A stretch of 19,677 nucleotides of DNA from Flavobacteriales bacterium (GTDB lineage: Bacteria > Bacteroidota > Bacteroidia > Flavobacteriales_D > Sanyastnellaceae): NCBI GenBank assembly GCA_011524845.1, contig WTJL01000213.1:1-19677 (forward strand). The letters run 5' to 3'. The notes beneath the pieces are model-generated. The model worked only from the letters and a program-made list of their open reading frames with translations. It did not search any database and was not told the origin of the DNA. Position numbers and translations under genes: made by a program. Shown here piece by piece: positions 13,743 through 19,677 of this stretch (position 1 is its first letter; every line of letters starts with the position of its first letter).

Positions 13743-15827
13743 GTGTGGGGAAGGCCTGACATACTCTGGGGACTCTTGGCGCTGGCCATCCCCATTGCCT
13801 TGCACCTGCTGCAATTGAGGCGGTACCGACGCGTGGCGTTCTCCAACGTCTCTTTTCTCAAAGACGTCCAAAAAGAAACCCAATCTCGGCACCGGTTGCG
13901 CAATCTGCTCATCCTTCTGGCACGACTCTTGGCGTTTGCCGCGTTGATTTTGGCCTTTGCCGACCCGATGCGCGCCCCTGAAAACGGTGCCCAAGGATCT
14001 TCGCGACAAGCCGTGTCCATCTACCTCGACACGAGCCCCTCCATGATGGCCGCCGGGGAAATGGGGCCCCTGATCCAAGAGGCCAAACAAAAAGCCTCCG
14101 CCCTCGTCGAGGCGTTTTCCGAGACGGACAAGTTCCATGTGTTCACGAGCGAGTTCGCGGGTCGGGACCAACGCTTCCTCACCCAAACCGAGGCCCTGGA
14201 GCGCATCGCGTCTACCCAATTGAGCGCCCACGCCCCGGATTTGGGAGCTGTCATGCAACGCAGCCTGGATCAATTCAGACGGGCAGAAGGTGCGACGCCT
14301 CGGGCGTTTTGGGTGACCGACATGCAAAAGAGCAGCCACGACCTGCTCAACCTCCCCACCCCCGACACTTCTGTCGCTTGGCACGTGTTGCCTGTCGTGG
14401 GCAACGACGTGCCCAACGTGTGGATCGATTCGGTCTGGTTCGACGCGCCCTTGGCCCTCGGCGACCAGCCGGCCGCCTTGCACGTGCGCATCGACCACGA
14501 CGCCGTGGAAGGTGTGGACGACCTCCCCTTGACGCTTCGTGTCGACGGCGTGTCTGAAGCGTTGGGGTCGTTCAACCTCGTCCCCGGCTTGCCCACCGAC
14601 ACCGTGCTTCGCTTCACCCATGGACAACCTGGTCCCCATCAGCTGTCCGTGTCTTTGGAAGACGCTCCTGTTCGGTTCGACGACACCCACCATGTGGGAT
14701 ACGACGTGCAATCTGGCATCGACGTGTTCCATTGGACAGAAGCGCGGGCACCGTTCCGCCAAGCTTCCCAGTCCGTCGACCAAGCCCTGGAATCGGCCCG
14801 CCCTCTGATTCAGGTGGACCGAGGCACCTCGCTTCCCTCGCCGCAACTTCTCGCCGCCTACGATTTGGTCGTGGCCGATGGACTGGCCCAACCCTCCTCA
14901 GGCGCGGTGTCGTTGCTTGCCAAGTTTGTGGAAGGCGGTGGGTCGGTGATGCTCGTTCCGGACAGCACGGCCCAAGGGATGGCTTCGCTGTGTGAGGGAC
15001 TGAACTTGCGCCCCTCCCAGGGATGGGTGCCCGAAGCTGGGCAGGTCAAAGAAGTCAACTGGGCTCACCCCCTGTACAAAGGGGTGTTCCGCGCCATCCC
15101 GTCTCGTGTGGATTGGCCACAGTACGACCGCATTTTGAACCGCCGGCCTTCCACCGAAGAGGCCACGTTGATCGAAGCGGCCAACGGCATGGCCTACTTG
15201 AGCCTGCGCCGCGGAACGGAAGGTCAAGGCGACGTGTACGTGCTTGGCACGTGCCTCGAAACCGGGAATTTGACGCGGCACGGGTTGTTTGTTCCCACCC
15301 TCCTTCGCGTCGCCGAATCGTCGAGACACACCGAGGCCCGTCGGCACCTTCTTGGGCGTGACCAAGCCTTGACCTTGGCGCTTTCTCGGGATGAAGGCGC
15401 CGCGGAAGGCGACTTGACATGGGTCATTGAATCGGCGGACGCGGCTGCATCAGGCACGGCCACCCGCATCGTTCCAGAGGTTCGCACGACCCCAGACGGA
15501 CTTCGTCTGGGCTGGGGCAATGCCCTCACCGAACCTGGCGCCTACGTGGTGAAGCGAAACGACGAAACCGTCGCTGCGTTTGGGCTGAACCCCAACCCTC
15601 GTGAATCCCGCCTCGACACTTGGCTAACCGACGAATGGCGCCAAACGGTGCTCGACTTGGGCTGGAAGGAGATTCCCGTGTGGAGTCAATCCGCTGACCA
15701 GGTGGGCCGACTGGTCGAACAACACATTGCAGGTGAACGCCTTGCGTGGTACTTTTTCCTCGCCGCGCTCGTTGCGCTCGCCCTTGAAACCCTACTTCTT
15801 CGACGATGGAACAAGCTGTTCTCCTGA
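13743..15827 (+). CDS. BatA-domain membrane protein with VWA-like region
   Basis: This 694-residue protein starts with the BatA/TIGR02226 double-transmembrane domain: WGLLALAIPIALHLLQLRRY (about 9-28), a cytoplasmic VAFSNVSFLKDV and KETQSRHRLRNL, then LLILLARLLAFAALILAFAD (57-76). A von Willebrand A-like periplasmic region follows, with a MIDAS-type DTSPSM at about 98-103, then a large extracytoplasmic part and a last helix WYFFLAALVALALETLLLRRW at the C-terminus. The start is a GTG. The nearby ATG at 13741 is out of frame, and homologues begin at this point. The gene overlaps the dihydroorotase-like gene by 22 nt. Such proteins are widespread in Bacteroidota; a chaperone or envelope-stress role is suggested for Bat proteins but not shown for this one. 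Confidence 0.9.
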   Translation: MWGRPDILWGLLALAIPIALHLLQLRRYRRVAFSNVSFLKDVQKETQSRHRLRNLLILLARLLAFAALILAFADPMRAPENGAQGSSRQAVSIYLDTSPSMMAAGEMGPLIQEAKQKASALVEAFSETDKFHVFTSEFAGRDQRFLTQTEALERIASTQLSAHAPDLGAVMQRSLDQFRRAEGATPRAFWVTDMQKSSHDLLNLPTPDTSVAWHVLPVVGNDVPNVWIDSVWFDAPLALGDQPAALHVRIDHDAVEGVDDLPLTLRVDGVSEALGSFNLVPGLPTDTVLRFTHGQPGPHQLSVSLEDAPVRFDDTHHVGYDVQSGIDVFHWTEARAPFRQASQSVDQALESARPLIQVDRGTSLPSPQLLAAYDLVVADGLAQPSSGAVSLLAKFVEGGGSVMLVPDSTAQGMASLCEGLNLRPSQGWVPEAGQVKEVNWAHPLYKGVFRAIPSRVDWPQYDRILNRRPSTEEATLIEAANGMAYLSLRRGTEGQGDVYVLGTCLETGNLTRHGLFVPTLLRVAESSRHTEARRHLLGRDQALTLALSRDEGAAEGDLTWVIESADAAASGTATRIVPEVRTTPDGLRLGWGNALTEPGAYVVKRNDETVAAFGLNPNPRESRLDTWLTDEWRQTVLDLGWKEIPVWSQSADQVGRLVEQHIAGERLAWYFFLAALVALALETLLLRRWNKLFS

Positions 15828-17101
15828 AATCCGTGCGCGTGCATGACCCCAAAGGGCCATGGCACAACCAAGTGGTGGATGTCCTTTTGGACCAAGGCCA
15901 AATCGCAGACGTCGCCGCCAACCTCGACGCTCCACAGGCCACATCCCTTCACGTCGAAGGAAGCACCCTTTCCGTGGGGTGGATCGACGGCCAAGCGCAC
16001 TTTCGGGAACCGGGTGAAGAAACCAAGGAAGGCATCGCCTCTGGATTGAATGCAGCCGCATTGGGGGGGTTCACCTCGGTGGCTGTGCTTCCCAGCACCT
16101 CGCCGTGCGTGGACCACACCAGCGCGGTGCGCAACGTCTTGGCGCTGTCTCAACGTGCACACGACCTCGGCATTCCCTCGACTGCCCTTCCCATGGCGTG
16201 CCTGTCAGAAGGCGGACATGGTCAGCAACTCTCTGAAATGCACGACATGAGCGAAGCAGGGGCCGTGGCGTTCACCGACGACGCCCCTCAAAACCGCGTC
16301 AGCATGTTGCAGCGTGCGCTGACCTACAGCGAAGTGCACGGAAAGGTGGTCATGGACGTTCCGCTGGACCGGGACTTCAACACTGGCGGATTGATGCACG
16401 AAGGGTTGGTGAGCACCGAGATGGGACTCATCGGCATCCCGTCAGAGGCAGAGACCTCGCGCGTGGCCAGAAACTTGGACGTCTTGCGGTACGCAGGCGG
16501 CCGGCTTCACTTCAGCGTGGTCACCGCGGCAGAAAGTGTGAACCTCATTCGAGAGGCCAAAAAAGAAGGCCTGAAGGTGACGTGCGCCACCACCGCGCCC
16601 CATCTCATCTACTGCGACGAAGACCTGCGAAACTTCAAAGGAACCCTTCGCGTCCACTCGCCCTTCCGTTCAGCCGAAGACCGAGAGTCCCTTTGCCAAG
16701 GCGTGCTCGACGGAACCATCGACATGGTGGTTAGCGACCACCGACCCGAGGACTTGGAACACCACGACGTCGAATTCATGCTCAGCCCAGAAGGGATTGC
16801 GAGCTTGCCGTCGGCCTTTGCCCTGGCCTTGACCGGCCTGGAAGCTTCAGGCGCCTCCCATGACCAAGCCGTGTCCGCCCTGATTGCAGCCCTGACCACC
16901 GGACCTGAACACGTCTTGTCCTTGGACCAGCGCCACGTCGAACAAGGCGCTCCCTGCGACCTCACCTGGTTCAAGTCGAACCATCCGCACACCCCGCACT
17001 CAGGCACCAAAGGCGTCAACCTGCCTCCCCTCCGAGAAGGGATGCAAGGCCACGTGCTTGGCGTCTTCAAGGACGCACGGCACTGGGTGGCGCAGTCTTA
17101 A
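15806..17101 (+). CDS. Dihydroorotase-like amidohydrolase, probably non-catalytic
   Basis: This 431-residue protein has the dihydroorotase amidohydrolase fold, but several metal ligands are replaced. The canonical HxH motif reads DGQAHFREPG, with Gln63 in place of the first His. The His after the second metal strand is Asp184 (VVMDVPL), and the His of the LHxxHxSTAESV motif is Val238 (LHFSVVTAAESV). The PHH motif reads APH. FTDD (156-159) and the late SDHRPED (Asp311) remain. It is therefore probably a PyrC-like paralogue with a structural or regulatory role, like the inactive dihydroorotases known to partner aspartate transcarbamoylase elsewhere. The ATG at 15806 overlaps batA by 22 nt. Often auto-annotated as dihydroorotase (pyrC); that activity should not be assumed. 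Confidence 0.87.
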   Translation: MEQAVLLKSVRVHDPKGPWHNQVVDVLLDQGQIADVAANLDAPQATSLHVEGSTLSVGWIDGQAHFREPGEETKEGIASGLNAAALGGFTSVAVLPSTSPCVDHTSAVRNVLALSQRAHDLGIPSTALPMACLSEGGHGQQLSEMHDMSEAGAVAFTDDAPQNRVSMLQRALTYSEVHGKVVMDVPLDRDFNTGGLMHEGLVSTEMGLIGIPSEAETSRVARNLDVLRYAGGRLHFSVVTAAESVNLIREAKKEGLKVTCATTAPHLIYCDEDLRNFKGTLRVHSPFRSAEDRESLCQGVLDGTIDMVVSDHRPEDLEHHDVEFMLSPEGIASLPSAFALALTGLEASGASHDQAVSALIAALTTGPEHVLSLDQRHVEQGAPCDLTWFKSNHPHTPHSGTKGVNLPPLREGMQGHVLGVFKDARHWVAQS

Positions 17102-17112
17102 GTCTGGCGAAA

Positions 17113-17430
17113 TCAAGCTTGACCTTGCGGCCCCATGTAGGGAAGCGGCATGCCGGGATCGGCCGCACCGTGGTCCTCGATGGGACCGTGTTGCTTCTCA
17201 AACCTCTGCACGTTCTCGGCAAGGGCCCCCAACAACCGCTTGACATGGTGAGGGGACATCACCACACGGCTTCGCACTTTGGCTTTGGGCATCCCAGGCA
17301 TGACCTGAATGAAGTCCATCACAAATTCCGCTGGACTGTGCGTGATCACCGCCAAATTGGCGTACACCCCTGTGGCCACATCCTCTGACAACTCAATGTT
17401 GAGCTTGCCCTTTTGATCTTGTTCTGACAT
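17113..17430 (-). CDS. DUF3467 family protein
   Basis: This 105-residue soluble protein of the DUF3467 family is small, function unknown, and common in Bacteroidota and some other bacteria. It shows the family pattern KLNIELSEDVATGVYANLAVITHSPAEFVMDFIQVMPGMPKAKVRSRVVMSPHHVKRLLGALAENVQRFE, followed by a short Gly/Pro-rich tail that is not conserved. The ATG at 17430 is chosen because the family begins here. The frame is open to 17499, but that extension lies inside the HAD gene and carries the promoter-like element. It is the last gene of its block and ends 11 bp from the convergent dihydroorotase-like gene, with no terminator visible between them. Confidence 0.9.
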   Translation of the reverse strand: MSEQDQKGKLNIELSEDVATGVYANLAVITHSPAEFVMDFIQVMPGMPKAKVRSRVVMSPHHVKRLLGALAENVQRFEKQHGPIEDHGAADPGMPLPYMGPQGQA

Positions 17431-17434
17431 GACC

Positions 17435-17462
17435 CGAAGGTACATCACAGGCCCAACGGCAA
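17435..17462 (-). promoter_or_regulatory. Candidate promoter for DUF3467 inside the HAD gene end
   Basis: TACCTTCG (17442-17435) has one mismatch to TAnnTTTG and ends 4 nt before the ATG at 17430. A TTG (17462-17460) lies 17 nt upstream of it. The TTG is within the last codons of the HAD gene (stop at 17445-17447). Confidence 0.45.
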
Positions 17463-18152
17463 GTCGAGCAATTCGCGCAACGAACGAACGGTTCGCCACG
17501 CCTCCGGAGCTTCAGGGCCGTCGGGATTGAAATGAACGGCATCCCACCCCACGTTCTGGGCCCCGAGCACGTCGCTTTCCAAACTGTCACCGATCATCAC
17601 GATGCCCGCGTCCATGGCCAAACCCGCCATCGACGCCGCGGTTAAAAACGCCTCCGGATGGGGTTTTTTGACCCCCAACGCATCGCTGGTCAAGACCTCT
17701 GTGAAATAGCGTTCCAACCCAGAATGCTCCACCTTGATGTGCTGCACTTCCTCGAACCCATTGGTCAAAACCACCATGCGGTGTCCGCGGGCCAACAACG
17801 TGTCCAAGACGTCCAAAGTTCCGTCGATCAAAGCCGTTTGGTAGGGCGAAATGGAGATGTAATGCTCCCCCAATTTCGCGGCCAACGTCCCCTCCACATC
17901 CAGACCGAGGCCTTCAAACGCCATGTGGAAGCGCTTGGAACGAAGGGTGGCTTTGTCCATCTTTCCTTCGCGGAATTGGCCCCAACACCAATCGTTGGCC
18001 TTTTCATAGGACGCTATCCACGCGTCCACATCCTCGGCACCGTGCTGCGCCAGATGCAACTCGGCGTGGCCCGCCCTGAGCGCCAACCGAGAGTTGGTTT
18101 CAAAATCCCACAGCGTGTGGTCGAGGTCAAAAAAGAGAGGGCGAGGGGTCAT
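17445..18152 (-). CDS. YjjG-like HAD 5'-nucleotidase
   Basis: This 235-residue HAD hydrolase is closest to the YjjG/TIGR02254 group, which dephosphorylates pyrimidine nucleotides including non-canonical ones. Motif I is FFDLDHTLWDF with nucleophile Asp9 and Asp11, motif II is VVLTNGF with Thr130, motif III is the lysine pair 162-163 in GVKKPHPEAF, and motif IV is MIGDSLESDVLGAQNVG with Asp189. A helical cap lies between motifs I and II. The ATG at 18152 is chosen because it puts motif I at the N-terminus and overlaps the stop of the preceding membrane-protein gene (ATGA). The open frame to 18230 is therefore an artefact. Exact substrate is uncertain. Confidence 0.9.
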   Translation of the reverse strand: MTPRPLFFDLDHTLWDFETNSRLALRAGHAELHLAQHGAEDVDAWIASYEKANDWCWGQFREGKMDKATLRSKRFHMAFEGLGLDVEGTLAAKLGEHYISISPYQTALIDGTLDVLDTLLARGHRMVVLTNGFEEVQHIKVEHSGLERYFTEVLTSDALGVKKPHPEAFLTAASMAGLAMDAGIVMIGDSLESDVLGAQNVGWDAVHFNPDGPEAPEAWRTVRSLRELLDLPLGL

Positions 18153-18607
18153 GACAATCCGTGTTTCAATGCCCACGACAACAGGGTCAAGACGCCGGCC
18201 CAAAGCACAAACGCCATCATCAACAACCACTTTCCAGCAGGCTGGTCACGAAAGTACTTGGCGCCAAGAACTGAAGCGATTGGGACGGAAATCAAACCAG
18301 AAACCAACAGCAAGCCCTTGAACCCCATGGTGTTTTTCCAACGCACGATGCGGCGACGTTGAGGCGTAAACACTCGCTTGCCGCGCTCCAACCGCGAACC
18401 CAACTTGGCTTCAAGCCAACGAAACCACCACTTCCCAAAATTCCAGAAGCCCCATACCCCCAGTGCCGCGCCTCCAGAGGTCACCGCCCAAGCCGTCCAT
18501 GCAGCGTGACCCGAGGCCACCATGGCCGAAGGGGTCACCACAAACTTGACCACTGACGCAGTGACCCAAAACAGGACGTTCCATGCCGTGAATTCTGGGG
18601 TTTCCAT
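18149..18607 (-). CDS. Small conserved membrane protein
   Basis: This 152-residue protein has about four hydrophobic segments: near residues 8-27 (WNVLFWVTASVVKFVVTPSA), 40-55, 92-110 (GFKGLLLVSGLISVPIASV) and 125-145. They flank a basic cytoplasmic-looking middle region RLERGKRVFTPQRRRIVRWKN. I recall similar small membrane proteins in other Bacteroidota with the same FTxRRRRIVR-type motif, but none with a known function. The ATG at 18607 lies 2 bp after the stop of the DUF7033-type gene, and its stop overlaps the HAD ATG, so it is operonic. The longer open frame to 18682 lies inside the upstream gene. A GTACTTTG element lies 5 nt upstream of the ATG. Confidence 0.82.
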   Translation of the reverse strand: METPEFTAWNVLFWVTASVVKFVVTPSAMVASGHAAWTAWAVTSGGAALGVWGFWNFGKWWFRWLEAKLGSRLERGKRVFTPQRRRIVRWKNTMGFKGLLLVSGLISVPIASVLGAKYFRDQPAGKWLLMMAFVLWAGVLTLLSWALKHGLS

Positions 18608-18609
18608 GC

Positions 18610-19677
18610 TCACAAAGTACGCTTCGCCCCACGGCGGACACACTCCACCATGTGAAGGTATGTTGCACGCCATCCCTTCCATTCCTCATGGTCACTGACC
18701 GAGGTGTTGTGAAAGCACGACATCCACACCCCGCCCACCGCTGAAGCCACTGCCACCATGGCGTCCACATGCTCCTTCGCCTCTTCAGGTGACCAGTTCA
18801 GTCCATTTTTCATGGCAGAATCCATGACGACCACGGGATGAACGTTGACCTGCAGGGGGCGGTCACTCGCCAGGTCGTACGCCTGAAATGGGCGGCTCAC
18901 TCCTGAGCGGTAACCGACGTCATTGGCCCAGCCCAGCGACGCATCTGCTCCGATGCCCAAGGCCTCCAATTGAGGCCACCACCTCCGAGGGTTTCCCCTG
19001 AGGAAATGGGTTCTCACCATCCCCCCAAACGTCCCTTTCCACGAGGCGAACCGCTTGCCCTCCAACCCCAGACGGTCTGGATGGTCCAATGCAGCGTGTC
19101 CAGGGTGCCAGCACACCTTCGAACCAGCGACGTGATGGACCAAGGATTCCACAAGGGCAGGCAGCGCCTCCCCTTCAGGATCCAATCCGACGTCGTAAGG
19201 ACGTTGTCGGTTTGCGGCAAGGACAAACCACGTTAAGGGCTCCTCTCGGTGCACTTCTCGAATCCAACCGTACGTGTCGTAGGGGTCAGACAATCGGCCA
19301 GACAACACCTGAAAGCGTTCCTTCACAACCGACCACCGGCCCAACACCACATCTCGAGCAAACAACAACCACGATTTGGTTCTGGATCGTCCGGCGTGCT
19401 TGAAGGCCACGTCGATGTCGAAGGTGGGCTCCAAGTGGAATTGAACCTCTGCAGGCGACCATGCGTCGCTCAACAGCGCGTTCCACATCAGGTCCACCCA
19501 CGGCCAACGGTGTTGCTGGGCCATCGCGAGACGGTGCCCTCCCCACCTCGCCATGCCTTCCACCTTGCACCACGGAAAACCTTGGGGGGAAGGACGTCCA
19601 TGGACATCCAAGGGCAGACGTCCGGCCTGCTCCTCCCAACACACCAATCCATGAAACGACACGGCCAAAGGGTCGAA
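18610..19677 (-). CDS. DUF7033-type / polysaccharide-deacetylase-like protein, N-terminus outside window
   Basis: This gene runs off the window end; about 355 residues are visible. The apparent start at 19668 is only a TTG codon, and the frame continues upstream as FDPLAVSFHGLVCWEEQ. The pattern FDPxAxxFxxLxxxEE, a DxHGR segment, PWVDLMWNALL, HLEPTFDIDVAFKH (where a metal-binding THDxD would be expected in the deacetylase fold), DPYDTYGWI and a late HPVVVMDSAMKN fits the large Bacteroidota proteins that join DUF7033 to a polysaccharide-deacetylase-like barrel. Catalytic competence cannot be judged without the full protein. It is 2 bp upstream of the small membrane-protein gene. A role in surface-polysaccharide metabolism is inferred from family resemblance only. 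Confidence 0.75.
   Translation of the reverse strand, partial: FDPLAVSFHGLVCWEEQAGRLPLDVHGRPSPQGFPWCKVEGMARWGGHRLAMAQQHRWPWVDLMWNALLSDAWSPAEVQFHLEPTFDIDVAFKHAGRSRTKSWLLFARDVVLGRWSVVKERFQVLSGRLSDPYDTYGWIREVHREEPLTWFVLAANRQRPYDVGLDPEGEALPALVESLVHHVAGSKVCWHPGHAALDHPDRLGLEGKRFASWKGTFGGMVRTHFLRGNPRRWWPQLEALGIGADASLGWANDVGYRSGVSRPFQAYDLASDRPLQVNVHPVVVMDSAMKNGLNWSPEEAKEHVDAMVAVASAVGGVWMSCFHNTSVSDHEEWKGWRATYLHMVECVRRGAKRTL
18613..18620 (-). promoter_or_regulatory. Possible -7-like element before the small membrane protein
   Basis: GTACTTTG (18620-18613) lies inside the end of the DUF7033-type gene and ends 5 nt before the ATG at 18607. It lacks the TA of the consensus and I found no matching -33 element. 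This is the weakest of the promoter calls. Confidence 0.25.

Noticed and set aside
13164..14891. 575-aa minus-strand open frame across TIGR02757 and batA
   Set aside because: It crosses two well-supported genes in other frames, has low-complexity Arg/Gly/His/Gln-rich content and no recognisable domain. It is a shadow of GC-rich coding sequence.
18610..19668. Complete 352-aa gene starting at 19668
   Set aside because: The apparent start is a TTG codon and the frame is open to the window edge with family-like residues (FDP) before it, so the gene is truncated by the window rather than complete.
1..19677. Defence system, prophage, insertion sequence or CRISPR array
   Set aside because: I found no direct repeats, terminal inverted repeats, transposase, integrase, nuclease-defence or phage structural genes. 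The layout is compact housekeeping operons.

Overview
The window looks like a chromosomal housekeeping segment from a high-GC member of the Bacteroidota, most likely Flavobacteriia-like. The evidence is gene content and order: a GH3-family protein, a TPR protein followed by phosphosulfolactate synthase, DUF368 and aroE, a BatA-domain membrane protein next to a degenerate dihydroorotase, TIGR02757, stand-alone MnmD chemistry, DUF3467 and a DUF7033-type protein. Shine-Dalgarno sites at useful spacing are nearly absent. Instead, sequences close to the Bacteroidota sigma factor -7 element (TAnnTTTG) sit just upstream of most first-gene start codons. I see no mobile elements, tRNA, rRNA, CRISPR array or prophage genes, and no gene-free stretch reaches 300 bases. 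The largest gaps are 974-1084 (terminator, then about 55 bp with nothing recognisable) and 5927-6067 (divergent promoter region).

Layout. (1) 1-973, plus strand: the 3' end of a membrane pyrophosphatase gene, overlapping by ATGA with a YceI-like lipoprotein gene, ending in a perfect bidirectional terminator. (2) 1085-5926, minus strand: glmM, a cysteine desulfurase, a GH3-family adenylating enzyme and a deoxynucleoside kinase, closely spaced, each with its own candidate promoter. (3) 6068-11754, plus strand: a tight seven-gene run of TPR protein, ComA, rhodanese, DUF368/PopT, AroE, MurQ and a 193-aa conserved hypothetical. It uses ATGA overlaps or gaps of a few bases, with a promoter-like element before murQ. 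(4) 11761-13714, minus strand: TIGR02757, then an MnmD-Nudix fusion, convergent with block 3 across only 6 bp. (5) 13743-17101, plus strand: BatA-domain protein and dihydroorotase-like protein, divergent from block 4 across only 28 bp. (6) 17113-19677, minus strand: DUF7033-type protein (N-terminus outside the window), small membrane protein, YjjG-like HAD phosphatase and DUF3467 protein.

Functional threads. Cell-envelope precursor supply and recycling appears in glmM (glucosamine-1-P), PopT (undecaprenyl phosphate return) and MurQ (MurNAc-6-P recycling). Sulfur handling appears in the cysteine desulfurase, the rhodanese, ComA and MnmD (mnm5s2U34 in tRNA). Nucleotide metabolism and sanitation appears in the deoxynucleoside kinase, Nudix domain, YjjG-like HAD and dihydroorotase-like protein. 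These themes are spread over several operons, so I do not claim a single pathway.

The most striking non-gene signal is promoter placement. Six genes (glmM, GH3, TIGR02757, mnmD-nudix, batA, DUF3467) have a one-mismatch TAnnTTTG element exactly 4 nt before the start codon. This predicts leaderless mRNAs starting at or next to the initiator codon. Other points worth a second look are the MnmD-Nudix fusion and the dihydroorotase homologue that has lost several metal-binding histidines.
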